Assembly: GCF_030161595.1 (NCBI RefSeq)
Contig: NZ_BSUM01000001.1
Coordinates: 2,170,001-2,234,000, forward strand
Direction: 5' to 3'
DNA from: Litorihabitans aurantiacus
GTDB taxonomy: Bacteria; Actinomycetota; Actinomycetes; Actinomycetales; Beutenbergiaceae
DNA length: 64,000 nucleotides
The notes under the pieces: model-generated
The model's input: the letters and a program-made list of their open reading frames with translations, nothing else
What the model was told of the DNA's origin: nothing
Databases searched by the model: none
Shown here: positions 1 to 9,431 of the stretch, piece by piece
How positions within the stretch are numbered: the first letter of the stretch is position 1
How the letters are laid out: each line of letters starts with the position of its first letter
Position numbers and translations under genes: made by a program

Positions 1-654
1 GGTCAGCGCGGTGACGTGCTCGGGCGTCCACGGCCCGGCGGCGCCCGCCGCCAGCGCGGCCACCTCGGGGTGCACGGCGAGCAGCCGGGCGGTGATCCCC
101 AGCCCCTCGCCGACCACGCGGCGGCCCCAGAGCGCGAGCCGGGCGGCGAGCTGCGGCTCCGCCGCGATCACGGGGGTCAGCGCGGCGACGACGACGTCGC
201 CCCAGCCCTTGTCCGCGAGCGCCGCAGCGGCGACCTCCTGCGACCGACCGGTCAGCCCCGCCGCGAGCTCGCGCTGCAGGTCCAGCACGATCCCGTACCC
301 GATGTAGGTCTTCACCAGGCGCTCCCACCAGTCGCGGGGCACCAGGCGCGCGTCGAACTCCGCGAGCAGCTCGCGGAAGCTCCAGATGCTGTCGTCGAGC
401 GCCTCGGGGTCCGCGCCGAGGGCCCGCGCCCGCTCCTCGACCGCACCGAGCGGGGCCAGCTCACCCGCCGCCAGGCGCGAGAGCGTGATGCGCATGCGCA
501 GCTCGGGGGCGTGCGCGGCGTCGTCGGCCAGGCGCGCGAAACTCGCGAGCTCGCCGGCCGCGACCAGGGCGAGCACCTCGATCTCCCCGGCCGAGGACGA
601 GGGTGGGGACGCGCCGTCGGGCGCCTGGTCGGTGGCGGGCTCGGGCGCAGACAT
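1..654 (-). CDS. Ferritin-like fold protein (MiaE_2 type), C-terminus beyond window edge
   Basis: The gene reads leftward from an ATG at 654 and runs off the window after 218 codons. After an acidic, disordered first 20 residues the protein is all helix-forming, with EIEVLALVAAGELASFARL near the start, DWWERLVKTYIGYGI in the middle and a long stretch of small hydrophobic residues with acidic positions. This matches my memory of the actinobacterial ferritin-like family distantly related to the tRNA hydroxylase MiaE, which usually sits beside a DEAD-box helicase gene, as it does here (divergent, about 200 bp apart). A di-iron role is only an inference; the conserved E/H ligands cannot all be checked because the end is missing. 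A -10-like TAGGCT lies 7 nt before the ATG, which suggests a leaderless mRNA. Confidence 0.8.
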   Translation of the reverse strand, partial: MSAPEPATDQAPDGASPPSSSAGEIEVLALVAAGELASFARLADDAAHAPELRMRITLSRLAAGELAPLGAVEERARALGADPEALDDSIWSFRELLAEFDARLVPRDWWERLVKTYIGYGIVLDLQRELAAGLTGRSQEVAAAALADKGWGDVVVAALTPVIAAEPQLAARLALWGRRVVGEGLGITARLLAVHPEVAALAAGAAGPWTPEHVTALT

Positions 655-661
655 GAGCGCC

Positions 662-693
662 AGCCTAGCCGCCGCGCCACGGGGCACTAGAGT
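662..693. promoter_or_regulatory. Divergent -10 elements between ferritin-like gene and helicase gene
   Basis: On the minus strand TAGGCT (667-662) is 7 nt from the ATG at 654. On the plus strand TAGAGT (688-693) points toward the helicase gene and would give a 5' leader of about 160 nt before the start at 859. The leader is GC-rich; I see no clear terminator or riboswitch in it. No convincing -35 boxes are visible. Confidence 0.45.
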
Positions 694-858
694 GGGGCCG
701 ACACAGGTTGCCCGGTCGCTCCTTGAGCCCCTGCCTCTGCCCGGCCGCTCGAACGGTCGGCTCGATAAACCGCGATCGGCTGCCGCCACCCGGCGCTGGT
801 CCCGCCGCGGACGGCCACGGCCGGCACGCGAGGACGGTGCCACGAGAGCAAGGCACTC

Positions 859-2709
<1,851 letters not shown>

Positions 2710-2721
2710 CCCCGCACGACC

Positions 2722-2772
2722 CGACGATCCCGCCGGGAGGCACGCTCCGGCGTCGTCCCGGCGGGATCGTCG
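2722..2772 (+). terminator. 16-bp perfect hairpin after helicase gene
   Basis: Arms 2722-2737 and 2757-2772 are perfectly complementary (16 bp) around a 19-nt loop. There is no T-tract, as is usual for high-GC actinobacterial terminators. It separates the helicase gene from the next promoter. Confidence 0.75.
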
Positions 2773-2817
2773 CATCCGGAGCCCCCGGGACCGCAGACGC
2801 GAGCGAGGGGCCGGGCC

Positions 2818-2829
2818 TAGGGTGGCCCC
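2818..2829 (+). promoter_or_regulatory. Leaderless promoter, -10 TAGGGT
   Basis: TAGGGT at 2818-2823 lies 6 nt before the ATG at 2830, so transcription should start at the start codon. The same arrangement recurs before other genes in this window (38562-38567 and 39765-39770 on the minus strand). Confidence 0.55.
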
Positions 2830-3450
2830 ATGGCACGGTTCATCGAGGTCCACCCGGTCGACCCCCAGGCACGCGCGATCGCGCAGGTGGTCGCGATGCT
2901 GCGCGACGACGCGCTCATCGCCTACCCCACCGACTCCTGCTACGCACTCGGTTCGCGCCTGGACTCCCCCACCGGACCCGAGCGCATCCGGCAGATCCGG
3001 GACCTCGACGCGAAGCACGACTTCACCCTCGTGTGCTCCGACTTCCACCAGCTCGGCTCGCTCGTGCACCTCGACAACTGGGCGTTCCGCGCCGTCAAGG
3101 CGGCGACGCCGGGGGCCTACACGTTCATCCTGCCCGCGACCAAGGAGGTCCCGCGGCGGCTGCACCACCCGAAGAAGAAGACGGTGGGGGTGCGCATCCC
3201 GCAGCACCCGGTCGTCCGCGCGCTGCTGCGCGAGCTCGGCGAACCGCTGCTGTCCTCGACGCTGCTGCTGCCGGGCGCGAGCGAGCCGCTGACCGACGGC
3301 TGGCAGATCAACGACGAGATCGGTCACCTCGTGGAGGCGGTGCTGGACTCGGGCGAGTGCGGCACGCAGCCGACGACGGTCGTCGACCTGTCCTCGGGCG
3401 AGCCTGAGGTCGTGCGCGTGGGCGCGGGCGACCCCTCGCCGTTCGAGTAG
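2830..3450 (+). CDS. L-threonylcarbamoyladenylate synthase family (Sua5/YciO/YrdC)
   Basis: A 206-residue single YrdC-like domain. Family members bind ATP, threonine and bicarbonate to make threonylcarbamoyl-AMP for the t6A37 modification of tRNA, although YciO-type members may differ in role. Visible family features are LIAYPTDSCYALG near residue 32, the RIRQIRDLDAKHDFTL segment, PGAYTFILPAT and the basic RRLHHPKKKTVGVRIP stretch. The size fits the short YrdC/YciO form without the C-terminal Sua5 domain. The SCYALG motif and the HHPKKKTVGVRIPQHP block look more like the YciO branch than canonical TsaC, so the tRNA role is less certain than the fold. It ends 7 bp from the convergent PHP gene. 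Confidence 0.85.
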   Translation: MARFIEVHPVDPQARAIAQVVAMLRDDALIAYPTDSCYALGSRLDSPTGPERIRQIRDLDAKHDFTLVCSDFHQLGSLVHLDNWAFRAVKAATPGAYTFILPATKEVPRRLHHPKKKTVGVRIPQHPVVRALLRELGEPLLSSTLLLPGASEPLTDGWQINDEIGHLVEAVLDSGECGTQPTTVVDLSSGEPEVVRVGAGDPSPFE

Positions 3451-3457
3451 GCGGCGC

Positions 3458-4321
3458 TCAGCCCCTCCGACCGGCGGGTCGACCGTCGACCAGCGGCAGG
3501 CGCCCGCGCTCCAGCACCGCGGCGAGCTGGTCCGGCGCCGTGCCGTTCTCGCCGAGCCGGTTGCGCTTGCCCGTGCCGTGGTAGTCGCTCGACCCCGTGA
3601 CCACGAGGTCGAGCTCGCGTGCCAGTCCCCGCAGCGCGATCCGATCCTCCTGCGCGTGGTCGCGGTGGTCGACCTCGACGCCCATCAGGCCGCACGCCGC
3701 CAGCTCGATGAGCTGCTCGGCCGTGAGGCTCGCCCCCCGCAGGTGGGCGAACGGGTGCGCGAGCACGGGCACCCCGCCCGCCGCGAGCACGAGGCCGATC
3801 ATCTCCTGCGGCGTGGGCACGTCGTAGTGGACGACGTACGGGCTCCCCTCCCCCAGGAGGCCGGCGAACACGGCGTCGCGCGAGGGAGCCGCACCCGCGG
3901 CGACCAGCGCGTCGGCGATGTGCGGGCGACCGACCGTCGCGCCGGGGGCGACCTGGGCGGCGACGTCGGCCCAGGTGAGGTCGACGTCGCGCGCGAGGTT
4001 GGCCACGATCGCCTCGGCGCGACGCACGCGCGCGGTGCGCGAGCGCTCGAGGGCCGCGAGCAGCGGGACGTCGGCCGGGTCGTGGAGGTAGGACAGCAGG
4101 TGCACGCTGGTGGCGCCGGTGCGCGTGGACAGCTCGGCGCCCCGCACCAGGGCGATGCCGCTCTCGAGCGCGGCGCGCTCGGCCTCGGCCCAGCCGGCGG
4201 TGGTGTCGTGGTCGGTCAACCCCAGGACGTCGACGCCGACGTCGGCCGCCTCCCGCACCAGGTCGCCCGGGGACTGTGTCCCGTCCGAGGCGGCCGAGTG
4301 GGTGTGGAGGTCGATGAGCAC
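3458..4321 (-). CDS. PHP-domain metal-dependent phosphoesterase
   Basis: A 287-residue PHP phosphoesterase, probably acting on small nucleotides or RNA ends (the family includes 3',5'-nucleoside bisphosphate phosphatases and TrpH-like proteins). The metal-binding motifs are clear: DLHTHSAASDGTQ at the N-terminus, LTDHDTTAGW, VLAHPFAHL, VDHRDHAQED and GSSDYHGTGK near the C-terminus. I chose the GTG at 4321 because the conserved PHP strand begins four residues later and GAGGA lies just upstream; longer readings add non-conserved sequence that overlaps the divergent gene. It converges on the YrdC-type gene. The substrate cannot be told from sequence. Confidence 0.88.
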   Translation of the reverse strand: MLIDLHTHSAASDGTQSPGDLVREAADVGVDVLGLTDHDTTAGWAEAERAALESGIALVRGAELSTRTGATSVHLLSYLHDPADVPLLAALERSRTARVRRAEAIVANLARDVDLTWADVAAQVAPGATVGRPHIADALVAAGAAPSRDAVFAGLLGEGSPYVVHYDVPTPQEMIGLVLAAGGVPVLAHPFAHLRGASLTAEQLIELAACGLMGVEVDHRDHAQEDRIALRGLARELDLVVTGSSDYHGTGKRNRLGENGTAPDQLAAVLERGRLPLVDGRPAGRRG

Positions 4322-4406
4322 GGTCCTCGATGCTACCGGGGCTGAAGTTGCACACGGTGGCGGCCGCCGACGCGGCCCCGCGACGTCGGGTGGGACGATG
4401 GCTGGC

Positions 4407-5942
4407 ATGAGTGAGCAGCAGCAGCCCGTCAGTGACCGCGGCAACAACCGGAGCCAGCGCCCGTCCTCCGCCTCCTTCCGCGAGTTCATGGGCTCGCGGT
4501 GGGCGCCCCGCACCTCGACCCTGCCCGAGCCGCTAGCCTCGGCGCCGCACGCCGCGGACCGGCGCGCGCGTCTCGGCGCGCAGCTCGCGGGTGACGTGCT
4601 CGTGATCCCCGCCGGCTCGCTCAAGGTGCGTTCCAACGACACCGACTACGCCTTCCGGCCGCACGCCGCGTTCTCCCACCTGACCGGGCTCGGCACGGAC
4701 CAGGAGGCCGACGCCGTCCTGGTGCTGCACCCGGTCCACGAGGCCGCGGGCGAGGGCGCGGGCGCGCCCACCCACGAGGCCGTCCTGTACACGCGGCCGC
4801 TCGCGCCGCGCGAGTCCGAGGAGTTCTACGCCGACGCGCGCTACGGCGAGTTCTGGGTCGGCACCCGCTGGACGCTCGAGGAGGCGCAGGCGCTGACCGG
4901 GATCCGTGCCGCGCACATCGACGACCTGCGCGACGCCGTCGCCAAGGACGCCTCGACGCCCGGCGTGAACGTGCGCGTGGTGCGCGGGGCGGACGACGCC
5001 GTCGCGACGCTCGTGGACGTCGTCGCGGCCGAGAACGGCCACACCACGTTCGAGGAGTCCACTCTCGACGACGAGCTCGCCACCGCGGTCTCCGAGCTGC
5101 GCCTGGTCAAGGACGCGTGGGAGGTCGAGCAGCTGCGCCTCGCGGTGGACGCCTCGATCCGCGGGTTCACCGACGTCGTGGCCGCGCTCCCCCGCGCCGT
5201 GGAGCACGTGCGCGGCGAGCGCGTCGTGGAGGGCGTGTTCGCGGCGCGGGCGCGCGAGGAGGGCAACGCCGTCGGGTACGACACGATCGCCGCGGCCGGC
5301 GACCACGCCACCACGCTGCACTGGATCCGCAACACCGGCGCCGTGCCCGCGGGCGAGCTGCTGCTGCTGGACGCCGGCGTCGAGGTCGACTCGCTGTACA
5401 CGGCCGACGTCACGCGCACGCTGCCCGTCTCGGGCACGTACACGGACGTCCAGCGGCGCGTCTACGACGCGGTGCGCGAGGCGGCGGACGCGGCCTTCGC
5501 CGTCGTGCGGCCGGGGGTGAGGTTCCGCGACATCCACGCCGCCGCGATGGAGGTGCTCGCGCACCGCCTCGAGGAGTGGGGGCTGCTGCCCGTCACGGCC
5601 ACGGAGTCGCTGACGCCGGAGGGCCAGCAGCACCGCCGCTGGATGCCGCACGGCACCAGCCACCACCTCGGCCTCGACGTGCACGACTGCGCGCAGGCGC
5701 GCGCGGAGATGTACCTCGACGGCGTGCTCGAGCCGGGCATGGTCTTCACCATCGAGCCGGGGCTGTACTTCAAGGCCGACGACCTCGCCGTGCCGGAGGA
5801 GTACCGCGGGATCGGGGTGCGCATCGAGGACGACGTGCTCGTGACGGCCGACGGCTACGAGAACCTGTCGGCCACGCTGCCTCGCCGGTCGGAGGACGTC
5901 GAGGCGTGGATGGCGGGCATCGCGCGCGGCGAGCGGGGCTGA
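4407..5942 (+). CDS. pepP: Xaa-Pro aminopeptidase (M24B, aminopeptidase P family)
   Basis: A 511-residue metallopeptidase that removes an N-terminal residue before proline. After a polar leader (about 45 residues) comes the aminopeptidase P N-terminal domain (VIPAGSLKVRSNDTDYAFR, then AFSHLTGLG), followed by the pita-bread catalytic domain. The dinuclear metal ligands are visible as D in LLDAGVEVDS, D in TADVTRTLP, H in HGTSHHLGLDVHD, E in FTIEPGLYF and E in GVRIEDDVLVT. ATG 4407 gives MSEQQQP; an in-frame ATG at 4398 is an equally possible start. It is divergent from the PHP gene and followed 3 bp later by a truncated gene. Confidence 0.93.
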   Translation: MSEQQQPVSDRGNNRSQRPSSASFREFMGSRWAPRTSTLPEPLASAPHAADRRARLGAQLAGDVLVIPAGSLKVRSNDTDYAFRPHAAFSHLTGLGTDQEADAVLVLHPVHEAAGEGAGAPTHEAVLYTRPLAPRESEEFYADARYGEFWVGTRWTLEEAQALTGIRAAHIDDLRDAVAKDASTPGVNVRVVRGADDAVATLVDVVAAENGHTTFEESTLDDELATAVSELRLVKDAWEVEQLRLAVDASIRGFTDVVAALPRAVEHVRGERVVEGVFAARAREEGNAVGYDTIAAAGDHATTLHWIRNTGAVPAGELLLLDAGVEVDSLYTADVTRTLPVSGTYTDVQRRVYDAVREAADAAFAVVRPGVRFRDIHAAAMEVLAHRLEEWGLLPVTATESLTPEGQQHRRWMPHGTSHHLGLDVHDCAQARAEMYLDGVLEPGMVFTIEPGLYFKADDLAVPEEYRGIGVRIEDDVLVTADGYENLSATLPRRSEDVEAWMAGIARGERG

Positions 5943-5945
5943 GCC

Positions 5946-6290
5946 GTGCCGGCGGCTGCGTGGGAGGGAGTGGCGCAGCGCTACGTGCGCTGGGCCGACC
6001 TCGAGGCCGCCGGGATGTCCCCGCGCTACGACGAGTGGGCGCGTTCGCTGGCGGCGGACGCCGAGGTCGTCGCGCTCGTCGAGAGCCTGCCGCGCGACCG
6101 GCAGCAGCCGAACCTGGTGTTCGCCTCGGTGCGGGCCGTCGGGGTGCCCACCGACCCGTGGCCGCGCGGCGCGGTGAGCGCTGCGGCCGCCGGGCCTTGC
6201 CCGGGGCAGGGCCCTTCGCTGCGCACCAACGGGGCCTTGAGGGTGCGTGAAGACCCGATCTGTGCGCACCGAACCCCCGGTGACCACTGA
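5946..6290 (+). pseudogene. DUF2332 family protein, truncated remnant
   Basis: The first 70 or so residues (from a GTG at 5946) have the start of the DUF2332 family: RYVRWADLEAAGMSPRYDEWA, VVALVESLPRDRQQPNLVFASVR, then TDPWP. Members I know are around 330 residues. Here the similarity ends near 6165, and the frame then reads unrelated sequence to a stop at 6290. I checked the other two forward frames after the break and neither resumes the family, so this is a real truncation, unlike the single-base frameshifts elsewhere in the window. The breakpoint is followed by a cluster of inverted repeats, which suggests deletion or rearrangement there. It probably has no function. Confidence 0.7.
6192..6214. 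terminator. Short GC hairpin at the end of the DUF2332 remnant
   Basis: Arms 6192-6202 and 6204-6214 are inverted copies with one G/T mismatch. They form a tight stem inside the region where DUF2332 similarity has stopped. It may act as a terminator for the pepP transcript. Confidence 0.4.
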
Positions 6291-6326
6291 GCTGCCGGCG
6301 GGAACGCCGCCCTGAGTGGTGCCGCT

Positions 6327-6389
6327 CGCCGCGTGCGCAGTTCTTGCTGCTTCAGCGGCCGTGAAGCAGCAAGAACTGCGCACGCGGCG
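6327..6389. repeat. 28-bp perfect inverted repeat (long hairpin) between convergent genes
   Basis: Arms 6327-6354 and 6362-6389 are exactly complementary over 28 bp with a 7-nt loop. The inner part of each arm (AGTTCTTGCTGCTTCA and its complement) is much less GC-rich than the surroundings. It lies between the DUF2332 remnant (+) and the stress-protein gene (-), where a bidirectional terminator is expected. The length and odd composition would also fit a small mobile palindrome. Confidence 0.85.
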
Positions 6390-6497
6390 GAACCGCGGGT
6401 GACGGTGTGGCCGGGTGGTCGGGGCGCCGACCATGGGGCGGCAGCGGCCCGTCGGGGGCGGGCCGGGGTGCGGCCCAGCCCGCTGCTGCAGCGGGCG

Positions 6498-7328
6498 CTA
6501 CTGGGGCGGGCGCTGCTGGTCGCCGTCGATGCGCTGGCCGTACCGGGGCGGCTCGTTCAGGTCCGGGGTGTCCGGACGCGGCTGCTGCGGCGCCGGCTGG
6601 TGGCCCTGCTGCGCGGGCTGGCCGGGCTGGCCGGGCTGGCCGGGCTGGCCGGGCTGACCCTGCTGGCCGGGCTGCGCGCCGACCGGCTGGCCGGGCTGCT
6701 GCTGCGGGAGCTGCTGGCCGTACGGGCCCGGCTGCTGCGAGGGCTGCTGCTGCGGAGCCTGGGGCGCACCGCCGAAGCCACCGCCGGCAGCGCCTCCACC
6801 GAGTCCGCCACCGAGTCCGCCACCGCCGCCGACCCCACCGCTCGACAGCGGGATCTGCGCCTTGGTGATCATCGCGCGCGCATCGCTGGCGAGGTCCGGC
6901 AGGCACAGCACCGAGTACCGGCTCGCGACCACCTGCGAGGACGACACGAAGTCGCGCTTGCCGCCCGTGAAGGAGTAGGAGATGACGCCGAAGAGCGACC
7001 CGAACGCGGCGCCGATCGCGGCGCACGTCGCGATCGTGCCGACGAAGTTGCCCTCGGAGAACAGGCTGAGCAGCAGCCCGACGAAGATGCCGAACCACAC
7101 GCCGGACAGCGCGCCCGCGGCCGCGACGCGCGGGTAGGACAGCCGCCCCGTCACCCGCTCGACCATCCGCAGGTCCGATCCGACGATCGTGACCGCCTGG
7201 ACCGTGAACGCGCCGTCGGCCAGCGCGTCGACCGCCTTCTGCGCCTCGAGGTAGGTGGGGTAGGACGCGATCTCGACGCCCTGCGGCGGGGTGGGCACGC
7301 GCGTGGCGCGCGGATCGTTCATCGACAT
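6498..7328 (-). CDS. General stress protein-like membrane protein with Gly/Pro/Gln-rich tail
   Basis: A 276-residue protein whose first 70 residues (GVEIASYPTYLEAQKAVDAL, VTIVGSDLRMVERVTG) match the N-terminal domain of the YflT/general stress protein 17M family as found in actinobacteria. Two Gly-rich hydrophobic segments follow (about residues 75-125, with GALSGVWFGIFVGLLLSLF) and a short cytosolic part. From about residue 175 the chain is low-complexity: glycine runs, then GQPGQPGQPGQPGQP and PQQ repeats to the end. The function of the family is not established. ATG 7328 has GGGGG just upstream; ATG 7322 is an alternative. The repeats in the tail make length differences between strains likely. 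Confidence 0.75.
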   Translation of the reverse strand: MSMNDPRATRVPTPPQGVEIASYPTYLEAQKAVDALADGAFTVQAVTIVGSDLRMVERVTGRLSYPRVAAAGALSGVWFGIFVGLLLSLFSEGNFVGTIATCAAIGAAFGSLFGVISYSFTGGKRDFVSSSQVVASRYSVLCLPDLASDARAMITKAQIPLSSGGVGGGGGLGGGLGGGAAGGGFGGAPQAPQQQPSQQPGPYGQQLPQQQPGQPVGAQPGQQGQPGQPGQPGQPGQPAQQGHQPAPQQPRPDTPDLNEPPRYGQRIDGDQQRPPQ

Positions 7329-7461
7329 GCCCCCATTGTCGCGCGGAACGCGCCGATCGTGCGGTGCCGGGCGCGCCCGGACACGAACCTGCCCCACATC
7401 TGCACGTCGCGCTCGCGGGCGACGAGCCGGGAGCGGCCCCGCCGCGCCTACCCTGGAGGCC

Positions 7462-9306
7462 GTGAGCACTCCCTCCCGCGTCTTCGTCGCCCGCCTCGCC
7501 GGCACCGGCGTCTACGACCCCAACCGCGACCAGGTGGGCAAGGTGCACGACGTCGTGGTGGTGACGCGCACGACCGGCGCGCTGCGCGCCGTCGGGCTCG
7601 TGGTGGAGGTCGCGGGGAAGCGTCGCGTGTTCGTGCCGCTCTCGCGCGTGACCAGCATGGACGCCGGCGCCGTCATCACGACCGGCCTGCTGAACATGCG
7701 CCGCTTCGAGCAGCGTGCGGGCGAGACGCAGGTCGTCGGCCAGCTCCTGGACCGCACCGTCACGCTCCACGAGCGCGACGGCGGCGGGTCGGCCCGCCTC
7801 GAGGACGTCGGGATCGAGCTGCGACGCGGCCGCGACTGGGACGTCACCAAGCTGTTCGTGCGGCGCACCGTCACGAGCGGGCTGCGGCTGCGCCGCGGCG
7901 AGACGCTCCTGGTCGACGCCGACGCCGTCACCGGTCTCAGCGCGGTCCAGGCGGGTCAGGGCGCGTCCGCGCTGCTGGCGACGTTCGAGGGCCTCAAGCC
8001 CGCCGACGTGGCCGACAAGCTCCACGACCTCCCCGACGAGCGGCGGCTGCAGGTCGCCGTCGAGCTCGACGACGAGCGCCTGGCCGACGTGCTCGAGGAG
8101 CTGTCCGGCGAGGACTCCGTCGCCATCCTCACCGGTCTCGAGACCGACCGTGCCGCACGCGTGCTCGACGTCATGCAGCCCGACGACGCCGCCGACCTCG
8201 TGGCCGAGCTCCCTGCCGCGACCGCCGCCGAGCTGCTGGAACGCATGGAGCCGGAGGAGGCCGACGACGTGCGCCGCCTCCTCGCCTACGACGAGCACAC
8301 CGCCGGTGGCCTCATGACCACGGAACCCGTGATCCTCGGCCCCGAGGCCACGATCGCCTCGGCGCTGGCCCACGTGCGCCGTCGCGACCTCTCCCCCGCG
8401 CTGGCGACCCTCGTGTTCGTCGTCCGGCCCCCGCTGGAGACGCCCACGGGGCGCTTCCTCGGCGTCGTCCACCTCCAGGCGATGCTCCGCGAACCCCCGC
8501 ACGACGCCGTCGCGACGCTGCTGGACAAGGACATCGAGTGGGTGCTGCCCACCGATCCGCTGGGGAAGGTGACCCGCCTGATGGCGACCTACAACCTGAC
8601 GGCTCTGCCGGTGCTCGACGAGGAGCGGCACCTCCTGGGCGCCGTCTCGGCGGACGACGTGCTCGACCGCCTGCTGCCCGACGACTGGCGCGACGCCGAC
8701 GACGTGCTCACCGACGCGTCGCTGACCCCGGGGGCGACCGTGGCTGAGCGCAGCGACCGCGTCGACCGCGCGGACCGCCTCGACACCCCGCTGGAGAAGT
8801 CCGGCGGGCTGCTGCGACGCCGTCGCAACGACCGGGGCGGCGTCGACATCGGCCAGAACGCCGAGCGCATCGCCCGGTTCTTCGGCACCCCGCGGTTCAT
8901 CGTCTACATGACGATCTTCTGCGTGTTCTGGCTGACCTGGAACACGCTGGCGCCCGAGAACCTGCGCTTCGACAGCTACGCGCTCGGCTTCACGCTGCTC
9001 ACGCTGATGCTGTCGCTGCAGGCGTCCTACTCCGCCCCGCTGATCCTGCTGGCGCAGAACCGGCAGACCGACCGCGACCGCGTCGCGGCCGAGCAGGACC
9101 GCCAGCGCACCGAGCGCAACCTCGCCGACACCGAGTTCCTCGCGCGCGAGATGGCCTCACTGCGACTGGCGCTGCAGGACGTCGCCACCCGCGACTACGT
9201 CCGCGGTGAGCTGCGCGACCTGCTGGAGGACCTGCGCGAGGAGATCCGGGCCGAGCGCGACGGCGACGGCGACTCCGACCTCCACGCCGCCGACCGGCGC
9301 CGCTGA
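7462..9306 (+). CDS. MgtE N-domain / CBS-pair protein fused to a DUF1003 membrane domain
   Basis: A 614-residue fusion. The N-terminal part resembles a PRC-barrel (RVFVARLAGTGVYDP, VGKVHDVVVV). Next is the MgtE intracellular helical superhelix (LHDLPDERRLQVAVEL, VLDVMQPDDAADLVAELP, TAAELLERMEPEEADDVRR) and then a CBS pair (AGGLMTTEPVILGP to ALPVLDEERHLLGAVS). Instead of the five-helix MgtE channel, a DUF1003 domain follows, with two membrane helices (FFGTPRFIVYMTIFCVFWL; LGFTLLTLMLSLQASYSAP) and an acidic coiled-coil end. In M. tuberculosis I recall these as two adjacent genes near mrp. It is thus probably a Mg2+-sensing or membrane regulatory protein rather than a transporter. The GTG start at 7462 follows TACCCT by 7 nt. 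Confidence 0.85.
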   Translation: MSTPSRVFVARLAGTGVYDPNRDQVGKVHDVVVVTRTTGALRAVGLVVEVAGKRRVFVPLSRVTSMDAGAVITTGLLNMRRFEQRAGETQVVGQLLDRTVTLHERDGGGSARLEDVGIELRRGRDWDVTKLFVRRTVTSGLRLRRGETLLVDADAVTGLSAVQAGQGASALLATFEGLKPADVADKLHDLPDERRLQVAVELDDERLADVLEELSGEDSVAILTGLETDRAARVLDVMQPDDAADLVAELPAATAAELLERMEPEEADDVRRLLAYDEHTAGGLMTTEPVILGPEATIASALAHVRRRDLSPALATLVFVVRPPLETPTGRFLGVVHLQAMLREPPHDAVATLLDKDIEWVLPTDPLGKVTRLMATYNLTALPVLDEERHLLGAVSADDVLDRLLPDDWRDADDVLTDASLTPGATVAERSDRVDRADRLDTPLEKSGGLLRRRRNDRGGVDIGQNAERIARFFGTPRFIVYMTIFCVFWLTWNTLAPENLRFDSYALGFTLLTLMLSLQASYSAPLILLAQNRQTDRDRVAAEQDRQRTERNLADTEFLAREMASLRLALQDVATRDYVRGELRDLLEDLREEIRAERDGDGDSDLHAADRRR

Positions 9307-9335
9307 GCGCTCACCCGCCCACTTCCCGCCGCCCT

Positions 9336-9371
9336 CCACCGACCGGTGGGGGCGAACCCACCGGTCGGTGG
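9336..9371. terminator. 15-bp perfect hairpin between MgtE_N fusion gene and ABC exporter
   Basis: Arms 9336-9350 and 9357-9371 pair perfectly over 15 bp around a 6-nt loop. It lies 30 bp after the previous stop and about 40 bp before the exporter. It probably terminates the MgtE_N fusion transcript, but the symmetric CCACCGACCGGTGGG arm could also be an operator for the exporter operon. Confidence 0.65.
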
Positions 9372-9431
9372 CTGCCGCGACGGCTCCGCGGTCGCGAGGC
9401 TGGAGGGCATGAGCACCTCACCCCCGCCGTC

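Noticed and set aside
6327-6389. Insertion sequence end
   Set aside because: No transposase gene or target-site duplication is visible nearby; kept only as an inverted repeat.
4533-6434. 633-residue minus-strand open frame opposite pepP
   Set aside because: His/Val/Arg/Gly-biased translation typical of antisense frames in high-GC DNA; the pepP motifs on the other strand are unmistakable.
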